Below are positions 8,334-18,987 of a DNA stretch of 43,973 nt, piece by piece. The notes below the pieces were generated by a model, which searched no databases, was not told the DNA's origin, and saw nothing but the letters and a program-made list of their open reading frames with translations. Made by a program: the position numbers and the translations under genes. Each line of letters begins with the position of its first letter. Within the stretch, counting starts at the first letter, position 1. This DNA comes from Prolixibacteraceae bacterium (GTDB lineage: Bacteria > Bacteroidota > Bacteroidia > Bacteroidales > Prolixibacteraceae): contig WTWZ01000042.1 in NCBI GenBank assembly GCA_009773765.1, positions 1 through 43,973 of the forward strand, given 5' to 3'.

Positions 8334-9344
8334 GTGTTTCAAAAATCGCAAAATATTACAATTGGTTTTTTATTATTGTGCAGTTTCGCTGCCTTTTCCC
8401 AGGATATTTCTTTCTCTCAGTTTTATGCAAATCCATTATATCTGAATCCTGCTTTTTCAGGTTCTGTCGGAGTTCCCAGGATTGCATTGCAATACCGCAA
8501 TCAATGGACAGGTTTTGGTAATGCTTTTACAACCTACAGTGCGGCATTCGATATGCCGGCAAGAAAATTACAGGGCGGAATTGGCGGATATTTTTTAAAC
8601 GATTCCCAGGCCGATGGAATTTTAAATACACTGCAGTTTAATTTGTCGTATGCTGTTTTTGTCCGTATTTCTGAAAATTACCGGTTGCATGGCGCTTTGC
8701 AGGCTGGATATAACCAAAATTCACTAAACACAGACAAATTGGTTTTTGCCGATAATCTCGATCCAAATTACGGGGATCATGGTACATCAGCCGAACTGGC
8801 AACCCTTACCGACGCTAATTACAGTTTTGCCGATTTCTCGGGGGGCATATTAATGTACAGTAAACGCCTTTTCTATGGGCTTGCGGTACACCATTTAACC
8901 GAGCCAAATCAGTCGTTTTATTCAGGAAATGAAGATGTTGCCAGGCTCGAAAGAAAATATACAGCACATTTTGGAGCGAGGTTGCCGATTTATATGTATG
9001 GTCATAACCGCAAGAAATTTGATATTTCGCCACAGTTTATCATGCAGTTGCAGGGCGCTTTTCAGCAATTTAATTATGGCTTTTTTGCCACAAAACTCGG
9101 ATTAACGGCAGGCGCCTGGTTTCGGCAGAATTTTGGTTTCAGGTACAATGCAGTAATTTTTATGTTTGGTTTTATGAAAAGAAACTGGCAATTTAATTAC
9201 AGTTACGATTTCACTGTGTCAGGCTTGCGCGCCGATTCTGGCGGAACACACGAAGTTTCGTTTACTTTTCTGTTGAATAGTATTGCGCAAAATAAATTTC
9301 TGCCATTTTTTAACCAGTATGAAGAAGAATTTGGGGTTCGATGA
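8334..9344 (+). CDS. PorP/SprF family type IX secretion system outer-membrane protein
   Basis: A 336-aa beta-barrel-type protein of the PorP/SprF family, which works in type IX secretion and gliding and often anchors or exports specific cargo. After a short signal peptide (GFLLLCSFAAFSQ) it shows the family opening QDISFSQFYANPLYLNPAFSGS, here split as QDISFSQFYANP and LYLNPAFSGS. YRNQW, a Gly/aromatic-rich barrel and YSYDFTVSGL near the end follow. The reading frame has a stop at 8328 and no ATG before the signal peptide, so the start is GTG at 8334; the preceding gaggg at 8323-8327 may serve as a ribosome site. No cargo gene sits beside it, and the downstream neighbour is convergent 5 nt away. 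An OmpA/PD40 partner type lies at 23.7 kb. Confidence 0.88.
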   Translation: MFQKSQNITIGFLLLCSFAAFSQDISFSQFYANPLYLNPAFSGSVGVPRIALQYRNQWTGFGNAFTTYSAAFDMPARKLQGGIGGYFLNDSQADGILNTLQFNLSYAVFVRISENYRLHGALQAGYNQNSLNTDKLVFADNLDPNYGDHGTSAELATLTDANYSFADFSGGILMYSKRLFYGLAVHHLTEPNQSFYSGNEDVARLERKYTAHFGARLPIYMYGHNRKKFDISPQFIMQLQGAFQQFNYGFFATKLGLTAGAWFRQNFGFRYNAVIFMFGFMKRNWQFNYSYDFTVSGLRADSGGTHEVSFTFLLNSIAQNKFLPFFNQYEEEFGVR

Positions 9345-9349
9345 TTCAA

Positions 9350-9934
9350 TCAGTAATATCCCATCTCAATTTTTCTTACAACCTCTTCAAGAATTTTGTC
9401 TTCTTCCTCAGGATCGTAGCCATCTTTTAAATTATTTTTAAAGAGCCTTGCAATTCCCTGCCAGAAAACCGCGCTGAATTCGCCCCTGAAATCTTTGATA
9501 ATGCTGTAAGCGTTGCGGTTGGTTTCACGGTTAATCAGTTTTAACAGTATTTTACCGTCAGAAATCGACCATTTTTTTAACTCCTCTTTGTGTTTGTCGA
9601 GCAGTTCTTTTTCCAGGTTTTTCATCAGCTTTCTTTTGTCGCGCTGGTTGTTGAGAGAGTAATATACTGGTTCGTATTTGTTTAAAAGAACCCGGGCTTC
9701 AACTGCCAACGGATACACTTTTTTAACTTTTTCAACATATTTCGAATATCGCTGCGCTTGTCTTTTACTTGAAAATTCCCGTTCGGGGAAAACCCAAACG
9801 TCGCCAATTTGTATATGTATAATTGTATCGTTTCCTTCGATAATTCCCATAACCCACTGGCCTGGGCCCTGTTGTTGTGCATTCGAGCCCAACCTCAAAA
9901 ACGACAAAATCAATATGAATAATAATTTTTTCAA
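9350..9934 (-). CDS. DUF4294 family exported protein
   Basis: A 194-aa protein of the Bacteroidetes-specific DUF4294 family; its function is unknown. It opens with a signal peptide (KKLLFILILSFLRLGSNAQ). The conserved-looking parts are IGDVWVFPEREFSSKRQAQRY, seen as IGDVWVFPE and FSSKRQAQRY, then YPLAVEARVLLNKYEP and a C-terminal lysine-rich helix with KLINRETNRNAYSIIKDFRG. There is no ATG upstream of the signal peptide (in-frame stop TAA just before), so the start appears to be TTG at 9934. The gene converges on the PorP/SprF gene with a 5-nt gap, and no hairpin is seen between them. Confidence 0.8.
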   Translation of the reverse strand: MKKLLFILILSFLRLGSNAQQQGPGQWVMGIIEGNDTIIHIQIGDVWVFPEREFSSKRQAQRYSKYVEKVKKVYPLAVEARVLLNKYEPVYYSLNNQRDKRKLMKNLEKELLDKHKEELKKWSISDGKILLKLINRETNRNAYSIIKDFRGEFSAVFWQGIARLFKNNLKDGYDPEEEDKILEEVVRKIEMGYY

Positions 9935-10003
9935 ATTTTAACTTTAACCGTATAAAAGTAGAACGTTTAATTCAAACGGCAATTATGGCTCAGGCAAAGT
10001 TTA

Positions 10004-10011
10004 TATCTTTG
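10004..10011 (+). promoter_or_regulatory. -7 box TATCTTTG upstream of the arginine deiminase gene
   Basis: TATCTTTG matches TAnnTTTG on the plus strand, about 124 nt before the ATG at 10135, which implies a leader of roughly 115 nt. A weaker box nearer the gene cannot be excluded. Confidence 0.33.
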
Positions 10012-10134
10012 AGATTGGTATTTTTAATATAAATTGAATTTAATGAAACGAGCATGACAAAATTTTGCCACACAGCTTGAACATTATAAAGCGAGATACA
10101 TCGAATACCTTTAAAAATTAACTATTATAATGAG

Positions 10135-11397
10135 ATGAAAACCTGCATCAATTCAGAATTTGGAAAACTGGAAGGCGTTATCGTTCATAAACCGGGTTCC
10201 GAAGTTGAAAACATGACCCCCGAAAATGCTGAACGGGCTTTATACAGTGATATTTTGAACCTCGCGGTTGCTTCAGGGGAATTTGCACAGTTGGAAGGGG
10301 TTTTGAAAAAAGTTACTTCAGTATTTTACGTTAAAAACCTTTTAACCGAAATTTTACAGGATGACAATGTGAAAATAAACCTGATGAAGGACATCTGTAA
10401 TAACGAAGGAATAGTTTGCAATCCAAATAAACTGGCCGAAAACCAGGCTGAAAATCTTGCAAAATTATTGATAGAGGGCGTGTTTCTTCTAAAAAACAAT
10501 TTAACCAACTATTTAAGCAACGAGCGTTTTCTTTTACGTCCGCTGCACAATCTGTTCTTTACCCGTGACTCTGCAATGGGTATGAATGGCCACATGATTA
10601 TCGGGAAAATGGCCAATCCGGTACGCGAAAGGGAAGCATTGATTATGGAAGCCATTTTCAAACATCATCCAATGTTCGAAACAGAAACCTTAAATTCGGA
10701 TAATCCAAAAAATGGAATTTCATTCAATCCAAAATCTACCATTGAAGGGGGCGATTTTCTGGTGGCGCGAGAAAATGTTTTTGTAATTGGGACCGGTGTC
10801 AGGACCAGCACGCAAGGAATTGATTTTATTATCGAAAGTATAAAACAACTGAAAACCGGATTGCAGCACATTGTTGTTCAGGAGCTGCCTTCAACTCCCG
10901 AATCGTTTATTCATCTCGACATGGTTTTTACTTTTTTAAATACCGATTCGTGTATGATTTATGAGCCCCTGATAACAAAAATGAACCGGCTTAGAACGAT
11001 TCATATTCAAATTGAAAACCGGAAAGTGACAAAAATTGAAGAGGAGCCCAATATTTTAAAGGCTTTGCAAAAAACAGGCATCGATTTAAGGCCAGCGTAT
11101 TGCGGGGGCAACACCGATTCATGGGTTCAGGAACGCGAACAGTGGCACAGCGGCGCCAACTTTTTTGCATTTGCACCCGGAAAGGTTATTGGTTATGAGC
11201 GCAACAACCACACCATCGACCAATTGGACAACAATGGTTTTGAGATTTTGAAGGCCGGTGATGTAATTGAAGGAAAAATTTCTGTTGACGATTATAAAAA
11301 ATGTGTGGTACTGATTCCCGGATCAGAACTTGCCCGCGGCGGCGGCGGCGCCCGTTGCATGACGATGCCGGTGAGAAGGGGAGAAGTAATATGGTAA
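10135..11397 (+). CDS. arcA: Arginine deiminase
   Basis: Predicted to hydrolyse arginine to citrulline and ammonia in the cytoplasm. The 420-aa protein has the guanidino-group-modifying fold and the expected catalytic set: FTRDSAM (D145), IEGGDF (E204), the H-x-D pair in IHLDMVFT (H260, D262), and the nucleophile cysteine C408 in ARGGGGARCMTMPVRR. The N terminus has the family stretch GKLEGVIVHKPGSEVENM. The part after SDILNL diverges from classical ArcA (no HDEF-type segment), so it belongs to a distinct subfamily. No ornithine carbamoyltransferase, carbamate kinase or antiporter gene is adjacent, so a complete deiminase pathway is not shown here. The start is the ATG at 10135; the ATG at 10130 runs into TGA after two codons. 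Confidence 0.85.
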   Translation: MKTCINSEFGKLEGVIVHKPGSEVENMTPENAERALYSDILNLAVASGEFAQLEGVLKKVTSVFYVKNLLTEILQDDNVKINLMKDICNNEGIVCNPNKLAENQAENLAKLLIEGVFLLKNNLTNYLSNERFLLRPLHNLFFTRDSAMGMNGHMIIGKMANPVREREALIMEAIFKHHPMFETETLNSDNPKNGISFNPKSTIEGGDFLVARENVFVIGTGVRTSTQGIDFIIESIKQLKTGLQHIVVQELPSTPESFIHLDMVFTFLNTDSCMIYEPLITKMNRLRTIHIQIENRKVTKIEEEPNILKALQKTGIDLRPAYCGGNTDSWVQEREQWHSGANFFAFAPGKVIGYERNNHTIDQLDNNGFEILKAGDVIEGKISVDDYKKCVVLIPGSELARGGGGARCMTMPVRRGEVIW

Positions 11398-11492
11398 TTA
11401 TAAGTCCATTTTTTTCCTTTTATGTTAAAGGATCGCCAAAAGAGAGATAATATTTACTGTTCTTTTAATGCAAATAATCAGAATAAAAACTA

Positions 11493-12344
11493 ATGATAAT
11501 GGCAAAAATTAAGGTCTTCAAAGTAAATGATTATGAAATTGTAACATTTTCACAAAACAGTGAAGATTATATTTCCTTAACCGATATGGCCAAATTCAAA
11601 AATGCTGAAACAACTGGTCTTGTTATTTCTCATTGGCTTAGTACAAGATACACTGTCGAATTTATGGGTTTGTGGGAAAAAATGAACAATCCGCTTTTTA
11701 ATGTTACTGAATTCAGTAACATTAAAAACGAAAGTGGAAGTAATGGATTTGTTTTGTCTGCAAAACAATGGATTGAAAAGACCAAAGCTGTAGGCATAAT
11801 TTCGAAACCTGGCAGGTATGGCAGTGGTACTTTTGCCCATAAAGACATTGCTTTTGAGTTTGGATCATGGATTTCTCCAGAATTCAAATATTACCTCATA
11901 AAAGAATTTCAACGATTGAAAGCAGACGAAAACGATCGGCTCAAACTGGAATGGAATCTTCAGCGAACTCTGGCAAAGGTGAACTATCACATTCATACTG
12001 ATGCTATTAAAGAAAATCTAATTCCTGTGGAGTTGACCAAATCTCAAATTTCTTTTGTTTACGCCAACGAAGCCGATTTGCTAAATGTAGCTTTGTTTGG
12101 AAAAACCGCTTTGCAATGGAGAATCGAAAATCCTGATTCAGAAGGAAATATCAGGGATATGGCAAACATTGAGCAATTAGTGGTTCTTTCAAATATGGAA
12201 AGTATTAATGCAGTATTAATAAGGCAGGGGTTGCCTCAATCAGAACGTTTAGTTCAGTTAAATAAAATTGCAATTGCACAAATGACCTCGCTGGTAAATG
12301 CAAAAAGTCTGAACTCGCTTAAGAAATTAGCACCAAAAACATAA
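11493..12344 (+). CDS. KilA-N domain DNA-binding protein
   Basis: A 283-aa protein with an N-terminal KilA-N-like domain (about residues 10-120): the start YEIVTFSQNSEDYISLTDMAK, seen as DYISLTDMAK, then ISHWLSTRYTVEFMGLWE and the closing part GRYGSGTFAHKDIAFEFGSWISPEF, seen as GTFAHKDIAFEFGSW. The rest is helical (ALQWRIENPDSEGNIRDMA), as in many stand-alone Bacteroidetes members. KilA-N proteins are common in phages and large DNA viruses and bind nucleic acid. No other phage gene is present here. The gene ends 7 nt before an RNA methyltransferase gene, so it may be cotranscribed with it. Two ATGs two codons apart (11493, 11499) could start it. Confidence 0.82.
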   Translation: MIMAKIKVFKVNDYEIVTFSQNSEDYISLTDMAKFKNAETTGLVISHWLSTRYTVEFMGLWEKMNNPLFNVTEFSNIKNESGSNGFVLSAKQWIEKTKAVGIISKPGRYGSGTFAHKDIAFEFGSWISPEFKYYLIKEFQRLKADENDRLKLEWNLQRTLAKVNYHIHTDAIKENLIPVELTKSQISFVYANEADLLNVALFGKTALQWRIENPDSEGNIRDMANIEQLVVLSNMESINAVLIRQGLPQSERLVQLNKIAIAQMTSLVNAKSLNSLKKLAPKT

Positions 12345-12351
12345 TATTATC

Positions 12352-12894
12352 ATGCGGAAACTTAAAAATCCCGAATTAAACCGTTTAACGGCTGAAGAAT
12401 ACAAAACGATTTCGAAAACCCCTGTAGTGGTAGTTCTCGACAATATCCGAAGTTGCAATAACATTGGTTCGGTGTTTCGCACTTCGGATGCACTGTTAAT
12501 CGAAAAAGTTTATTTATGCGGAATAACCGCAACCCCTCCAAATGCCGAAATTCATAAAACAGCGCTCGATGCAGAAAAATCGGTGGAGTGGGAGTACTTC
12601 GAAAAAACTGAAGATGTTGTAATTGAACTTCAAACCCAAGGGTATAAAGTTTATGCTATCGAACAGGTAGAGAACAGCATTTTGCTTCCTGACTATTTTC
12701 CTGCTGTCGGCGAAAAAGTGGCAGTTGTTTTTGGAAACGAAGTAAAAGGAGTGCAGCAAAAAGTTGTGAATATCTGCAATGGAAGCATTGAAATTCCTCA
12801 GTTTGGCACAAAACACTCGTTTAATGTTTCGGTGAGTGCAGGCATTGTATTGTGGGATATTTTTCAGAAATTACAATCTCATTTCAGAACCTGA
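12352..12894 (+). CDS. SpoU/TrmH-family RNA 2'-O-methyltransferase
   Basis: A 180-aa SPOUT-fold RNA ribose methyltransferase. The three family motifs are in order: VLDNIRSCNNIGSVFRTSDA (motif 1, about residues 29-48), VAVVFGNEVKGV (motif 2, SAM-binding knot) and SIEIPQFGTKHSFNVSVSAGIVLW, seen as IEIPQFGTKHSFNVSVSAGI (motif 3). It is a minimal catalytic domain without the N-terminal RNA-binding domain found in RlmB-type enzymes. The target nucleotide, tRNA or rRNA, cannot be read. It lies 7 nt after the KilA-N gene, and the DUF2851 ATG follows 14 nt downstream. Confidence 0.9.
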   Translation: MRKLKNPELNRLTAEEYKTISKTPVVVVLDNIRSCNNIGSVFRTSDALLIEKVYLCGITATPPNAEIHKTALDAEKSVEWEYFEKTEDVVIELQTQGYKVYAIEQVENSILLPDYFPAVGEKVAVVFGNEVKGVQQKVVNICNGSIEIPQFGTKHSFNVSVSAGIVLWDIFQKLQSHFRT

Positions 12895-12908
12895 TAAATT
12901 ACAACGCT

Positions 12909-14183
12909 ATGCCCGAAGAATTTCTGCAATACATATGGGAAAACAACCTTTTTGAAACTGAAAAACTGAAAACTACGGACGGTCAGCCAGTAGAAATTAT
13001 AAGTACCGGAAAGCGAAACACCGATTCAGGTCCCGATTTTTTTAACGCCCGTATAAAAATTGATAGTACAATTTGGGTTGGAAATGTGGAGATTCACCGT
13101 CTTGCAAGCGACTGGGAACGCCACAACCACAACGCCGGTGCAGCTTACAACAGCGTCATCATGCATGTGGCCGAAATTATCGACAAACCAGTTTTCAGAA
13201 GTAACGGTGAAGTAATTCCCGCTATGGTTTTGCACTATCCTGCCGCCTTGAAAACCAATTACCAGAAACTGCTTGATGCAAAAACCTGGATTGCCTGTCA
13301 AAATTTATTTCATAAAATAGACCCCATAATTTTGCAACTGGGATTTAACCGTTTAATGATTGAACGGCTGGAAGACAAAACCAACGAAATTTTGGCCAGG
13401 CTTCAACAAAACAACAACGACTGGAACGAGACTTTTTACCAGATGCTGGCCCGGATGTTTGGCTTCAAAGTAAATTCGATTCCGTTTGAAATGTTGGCAA
13501 AGTCTCTTCCAATTGGCATTCTGGCAAAACATAAAATCAGTCTTTTTCAATTGGAGGCGCTGCTTTTTGGAAATTCGGGATTGCTGAACGACCGGCTTTT
13601 GGGCGACGATTATTACCTCAACCTCAGAAATGAGTATTCGTTTTTATACAAAAAATACCAGTTAAAAGGAATTGAAAGTCACTTGTGGAAATTCATGCGG
13701 TTACGACCGGGTAATTTTCCGACTGTTAGAATCTCGCAACTGGCCGCTTTGATTCATCGTTCACATGGATTGTTTTCAAGAATTATTGAAATTGAAAGTC
13801 TGGACGAATTAAAGAAACTTTTTGAAGTGCAGGCTTCAGATTACTGGAATGCACATTACAGCTTTAATAAAACTTCAACCCGTAATTCGGTTAAAGAGTT
13901 GGGGGAGAACTCTATTAATACAATAATTATCAATGTTGTAATACCATTCCTTTTTGTTTATGGCGAAAAACAAAATAAGGAATATCTGAAAAACCGGTCG
14001 CTGGAGTTTTTGGAACAATTACCTTCCGAAAGAAATTCAATTGTTGAAAAATGGGGTAAAATGGGTGTTGAATCGCGGTCGGCATTTGAAAGCCAGGCAC
14101 TGCTTCAGCTTAAAAATAAATACTGCGAGCTAAAAAAATGCTTAAATTGCCAAATCGGGGTTAAACTTGTAAGAAGCAACTAA
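12909..14183 (+). CDS. DUF2851 family protein
   Basis: A 424-aa protein of the Bacteroidetes-typical DUF2851 family; its function is unknown. It opens MPEEFLQYIWENNLF and soon shows the family core GKRNTDSGPDFFNARIKID, seen as NTDSGPDFFNARI, WVGNVEIHRLASDWERH and VIMHVAE, which reads like a small nuclease-like or metal-binding beta fold (inference only). Near the end is KNKYCELKKCLNCQIG with three cysteines. A GTG at 12852 in frame would extend the gene over the end of the methyltransferase. The ATG at 12909 is preferred because the family sequence begins there. Confidence 0.82.
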   Translation: MPEEFLQYIWENNLFETEKLKTTDGQPVEIISTGKRNTDSGPDFFNARIKIDSTIWVGNVEIHRLASDWERHNHNAGAAYNSVIMHVAEIIDKPVFRSNGEVIPAMVLHYPAALKTNYQKLLDAKTWIACQNLFHKIDPIILQLGFNRLMIERLEDKTNEILARLQQNNNDWNETFYQMLARMFGFKVNSIPFEMLAKSLPIGILAKHKISLFQLEALLFGNSGLLNDRLLGDDYYLNLRNEYSFLYKKYQLKGIESHLWKFMRLRPGNFPTVRISQLAALIHRSHGLFSRIIEIESLDELKKLFEVQASDYWNAHYSFNKTSTRNSVKELGENSINTIIINVVIPFLFVYGEKQNKEYLKNRSLEFLEQLPSERNSIVEKWGKMGVESRSAFESQALLQLKNKYCELKKCLNCQIGVKLVRSN

Positions 14184-14191
14184 ACTGAAAA

Positions 14192-15226
14192 ATGAACCAT
14201 CAGCAATTCAATAAATTTCAGCAGGCTTCGAGCCTGACCATTAAAATTGGCATGGGGGTGCTTTTAACATTAATCGTTGTCGGAACGGTTGGTTATCATA
14301 TCATCGAAGGCTGGAAAATTATCGACTGTCTTTACATGACCATCATAACCATTACAACTGTGGGGTTTAAAGAGGTTGAACCTCTTTCACAGGGAGGTAA
14401 AATATTTACAATGGGTCTGATTATAACCAGTCTCAGCAGTTTGGCTTACGTCGGTGCAACTCTGGCAAGGTTTGTATTCGACGGTGATTTGGCAAATTAT
14501 ATCAAAACATACAGAGTGGACAAAAAAATTGCAAAACTAAAAAACCACGTGATTATTGTTGGTTATGGCCGCAATGGCGAGCAGGCAGCCATTGAACTGG
14601 CCGAGCATGGTGTTGAATTTGTTATTGTGGACAAACGTGATAATGTGATTTCGAGGGTACGCGAAAACCGCGAACTGCTCTATATTAAAGGGGATGCAAC
14701 ACATGAAGAGGTGCTTGAACAGGCCGGGATTTATGAAGCGCGCGCGTTAATTGCCACTACGCCCAATGATGCAGATAATGTATTTGTTGTGCTCACTGCC
14801 CGGAGCATGAACCCGGGTTTAACTGTAATCAGCCGCGCTTCGGAAATGGGTTCGCAAATGAAACTGAAACGTGCCGGCGCCACCAATGTAATTATGCCCG
14901 AACGTATTGGCGGGCAACGAATGGCAAAACTGGTTCATCAGCCCGATGTTGTTGAATTTTTTGAATCGATACTTTTGCAAAAAACCCAGGATGTAAGTTT
15001 GGAAGAAATTTCATGCAGAAACCTGGCACAGCAATTTGTCGGAAAATCGATACTCGATTTAAGGATACGTGAACTTTCGGGGGCAAATATCGTGGGGATA
15101 AAAACCGGTGGCGCACGTTATATTTTTAATCCCGACCCAAAAATGATTATTTCCCGCCATGACCAGCTTTTTGTTTTGGGAAATCCAGGGCAGATAAAAA
15201 AACTGAGGGAAATGCTGGAGATGTAA
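14192..15226 (+). CDS. Two-helix potassium channel with KTN (TrkA-N/TrkA-C) domains
   Basis: A 344-aa ion channel subunit of the MthK/Kch kind: two membrane helices (about residues 17-35 and 70-93) flank a pore loop with the filter TITTVGFKEVEPL (TVGF at 56-59). An RCK/TrkA-N domain starts LKNHVIIVGYGRNGEQAA (GYGRNG 124-129), with acid residue VDKRDN at the end of the second strand. The C-terminal TrkA-C-like domain covers about 250-340 (SILDLRIRELSG, DQLFVLGNPGQI). It probably forms a ligand-gated tetramer in the inner membrane. The filter has lysine where most K+ channels have the second glycine of TVGYG/TVGFG. It begins 8 nt after the DUF2851 gene. Confidence 0.9.
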   Translation: MNHQQFNKFQQASSLTIKIGMGVLLTLIVVGTVGYHIIEGWKIIDCLYMTIITITTVGFKEVEPLSQGGKIFTMGLIITSLSSLAYVGATLARFVFDGDLANYIKTYRVDKKIAKLKNHVIIVGYGRNGEQAAIELAEHGVEFVIVDKRDNVISRVRENRELLYIKGDATHEEVLEQAGIYEARALIATTPNDADNVFVVLTARSMNPGLTVISRASEMGSQMKLKRAGATNVIMPERIGGQRMAKLVHQPDVVEFFESILLQKTQDVSLEEISCRNLAQQFVGKSILDLRIRELSGANIVGIKTGGARYIFNPDPKMIISRHDQLFVLGNPGQIKKLREMLEM

Positions 15227-15256
15227 ATAGTTTTTTTTAAGTTTTACCTCTTTGAT

Positions 15257-15784
15257 TTACCATTTTCTTCCATCGCTGTCAATTTCGAAATTACCATTTG
15301 TTACAACTACACTATCGTGTTGATTATCGGTTACTAAATTAGCAGTAAAGGAGAATGTACCTTTATATCTTTGATTTTCAAGGGAAGTAAACGTTATAGT
15401 ACTTGTATATTCTGAGTTATTCGAATTTGTTGATTTTGTAATGTAAGCGGTTTGTTTATAATCATAATAGTTTCCTATCCATGTTCTAAACATACACGAG
15501 GTATGGTATGTAATTCCTTTCGTTGGATTTAAAGGAAAATCGATTTGGATTTCATAACCTGATACATCCATTTTCGTCATTCCAACAATATAAAGAATTC
15601 CCGACCATTTCAAGTCCTCCCCCAGTCTCCGGTTGCCATAGGCTTCATCAAATATTATCAAATTGTCATTAATACGTGCGTCCATAGTTCCATTAAAATT
15701 ATCTTCTTCATTAAGAAAACTGCAACCAGTAAATACCCCTGTGAAAAAAATGATGACTAAAATGTTTTGAATATTTGTTTTCAT
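15257..15784 (-). CDS. Lipoprotein of unknown function
   Basis: Family not recognised. From the ATG at 15784 the 175-aa product starts MKTNIQNILVIIFFTGVFTGCSF, seen as IIFFTGVFTGCSF: a type II signal peptide with lipobox FTGC, so it is probably a lipid-anchored periplasmic or outer-membrane protein. An in-frame ATG ten codons upstream (15814) would give the signal a longer acidic lead and is less likely. The body is rich in beta-strand, Thr and Tyr (YDYKQTAYITKSTNS, KGTFSFTANLV), resembling small exported beta-sandwich proteins. It converges with the channel gene across 30 nt and has no operon partner. Confidence 0.7.
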   Translation of the reverse strand: MKTNIQNILVIIFFTGVFTGCSFLNEEDNFNGTMDARINDNLIIFDEAYGNRRLGEDLKWSGILYIVGMTKMDVSGYEIQIDFPLNPTKGITYHTSCMFRTWIGNYYDYKQTAYITKSTNSNNSEYTSTITFTSLENQRYKGTFSFTANLVTDNQHDSVVVTNGNFEIDSDGRKW

Positions 15785-15885
15785 AAATTCAAGATTTACA
15801 GAATAAAACAACAAGTTACAATAATTTCATTAAAATCAAGTCCGATTTTTACTCACTTTATTCTTTACATTTTTATACCCAGCCC

Positions 15886-15934
15886 AAAATACAATGCCAT
15901 GTTCAGAATTAACCCGAACATGGCATTGTATTTT
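15886..15934 (-). terminator. Long perfect palindrome, terminator of the V-ATPase operon
   Basis: Two perfectly complementary 19-nt arms (15886-15904 and 15916-15934, core CAATGCCATGTTC and its complement) surround an 11-nt spacer. The outermost pairs are AAAAT/ATTTT, which provide a T-run in either direction. The element lies 37 nt after the stop codon of subunit K and also blocks transcription towards the lipoprotein gene. Confidence 0.8.
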
Positions 15935-15971
15935 AATACAGGAAATTTTCCTGTAAAAGCATTATCTGATT

Positions 15972-18387
<2,416 letters not shown>

Positions 18388-18391
<4 letters not shown>

Positions 18392-18984
18392 GCGTATTCC
18401 TCCTGCTCCTGTTGACGGTTTTTTACAATTTTTTGCGACGATTTCGAAAGATTTTCTTCATCTTCCAAAAAGCGTTTAATTTTACGAATCGCATCCTGGT
18501 AACCGGGTATTTGAACTTTTTCGTAAAGGTTTACTTTTTGCGTTGTTTTTTTACGCGCCAGGTAAAGCAACTCGCTTTTGCGATAATTAACTTCGCGTTC
18601 AATGGCTTTGGTAGTAAGTTCTTTAAGAATGTTTATTCCGGTAAAAAACCATTGCGGGTTGTTAAAAAGGCTAAACTCTTTGGTTTCAAAAACAATATTT
18701 TCCAAAAGCGGAATTTTTACCCCGGCAACTTTTTTTACTGATAATTCCAAATCTTTTACTGCAAGCAATGTAATATCAAATTCGCCCCAAATACGGATGA
18801 ATTTTTCATATTCGGCAATTTTTTGTTTCAGTTTGTTTTCCAATTCTGCCGTTTCATCTTTGGCACGTTTAACTTCAACGCGAAGCGCTGCCTCCTTGTT
18901 TTTAATGGTAGGCAATGCCCTGACACGCATTTTTAAATGCTTGTCCAATTCCTGAAGCGCCGTTTTATTGTATTGAAACTTCAT
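18388..18984 (-). CDS. ntpD: V-type ATPase subunit D (central rotor stalk)
   Basis: The 198-aa central shaft protein that turns inside the A3B3 head. It starts KFQYNKTALQELDKHLKMRVRALPTIKNKEAALR, seen as NKTALQELDKHLKMRVRALP, then runs as a long coiled coil (VKRAKDETAELENKLKQKI). The other half of the antiparallel hairpin is at the C terminus (VNLYEKVQIPGYQDAIRKIK, then FLEDEENLSKSSQKIVKNRQ). The length is normal. The gene starts 4 nt after subunit B and overlaps subunit I by 4 nt. No subunit F gene, the usual partner of D on the stalk, is found in the operon. Confidence 0.92.
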
Positions 18985-18987
18985 AGG

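Noticed and set aside
8288-8521. 77-aa plus-strand reading frame overlapping the PorP/SprF start
   Set aside because: Out-of-frame shadow of the barrel gene; after the first codons it has no family-like sequence.
12852-12908. GTG-started N-terminal extension of the DUF2851 gene
   Set aside because: It overlaps the methyltransferase gene end, and the family sequence begins at the ATG at 12909.
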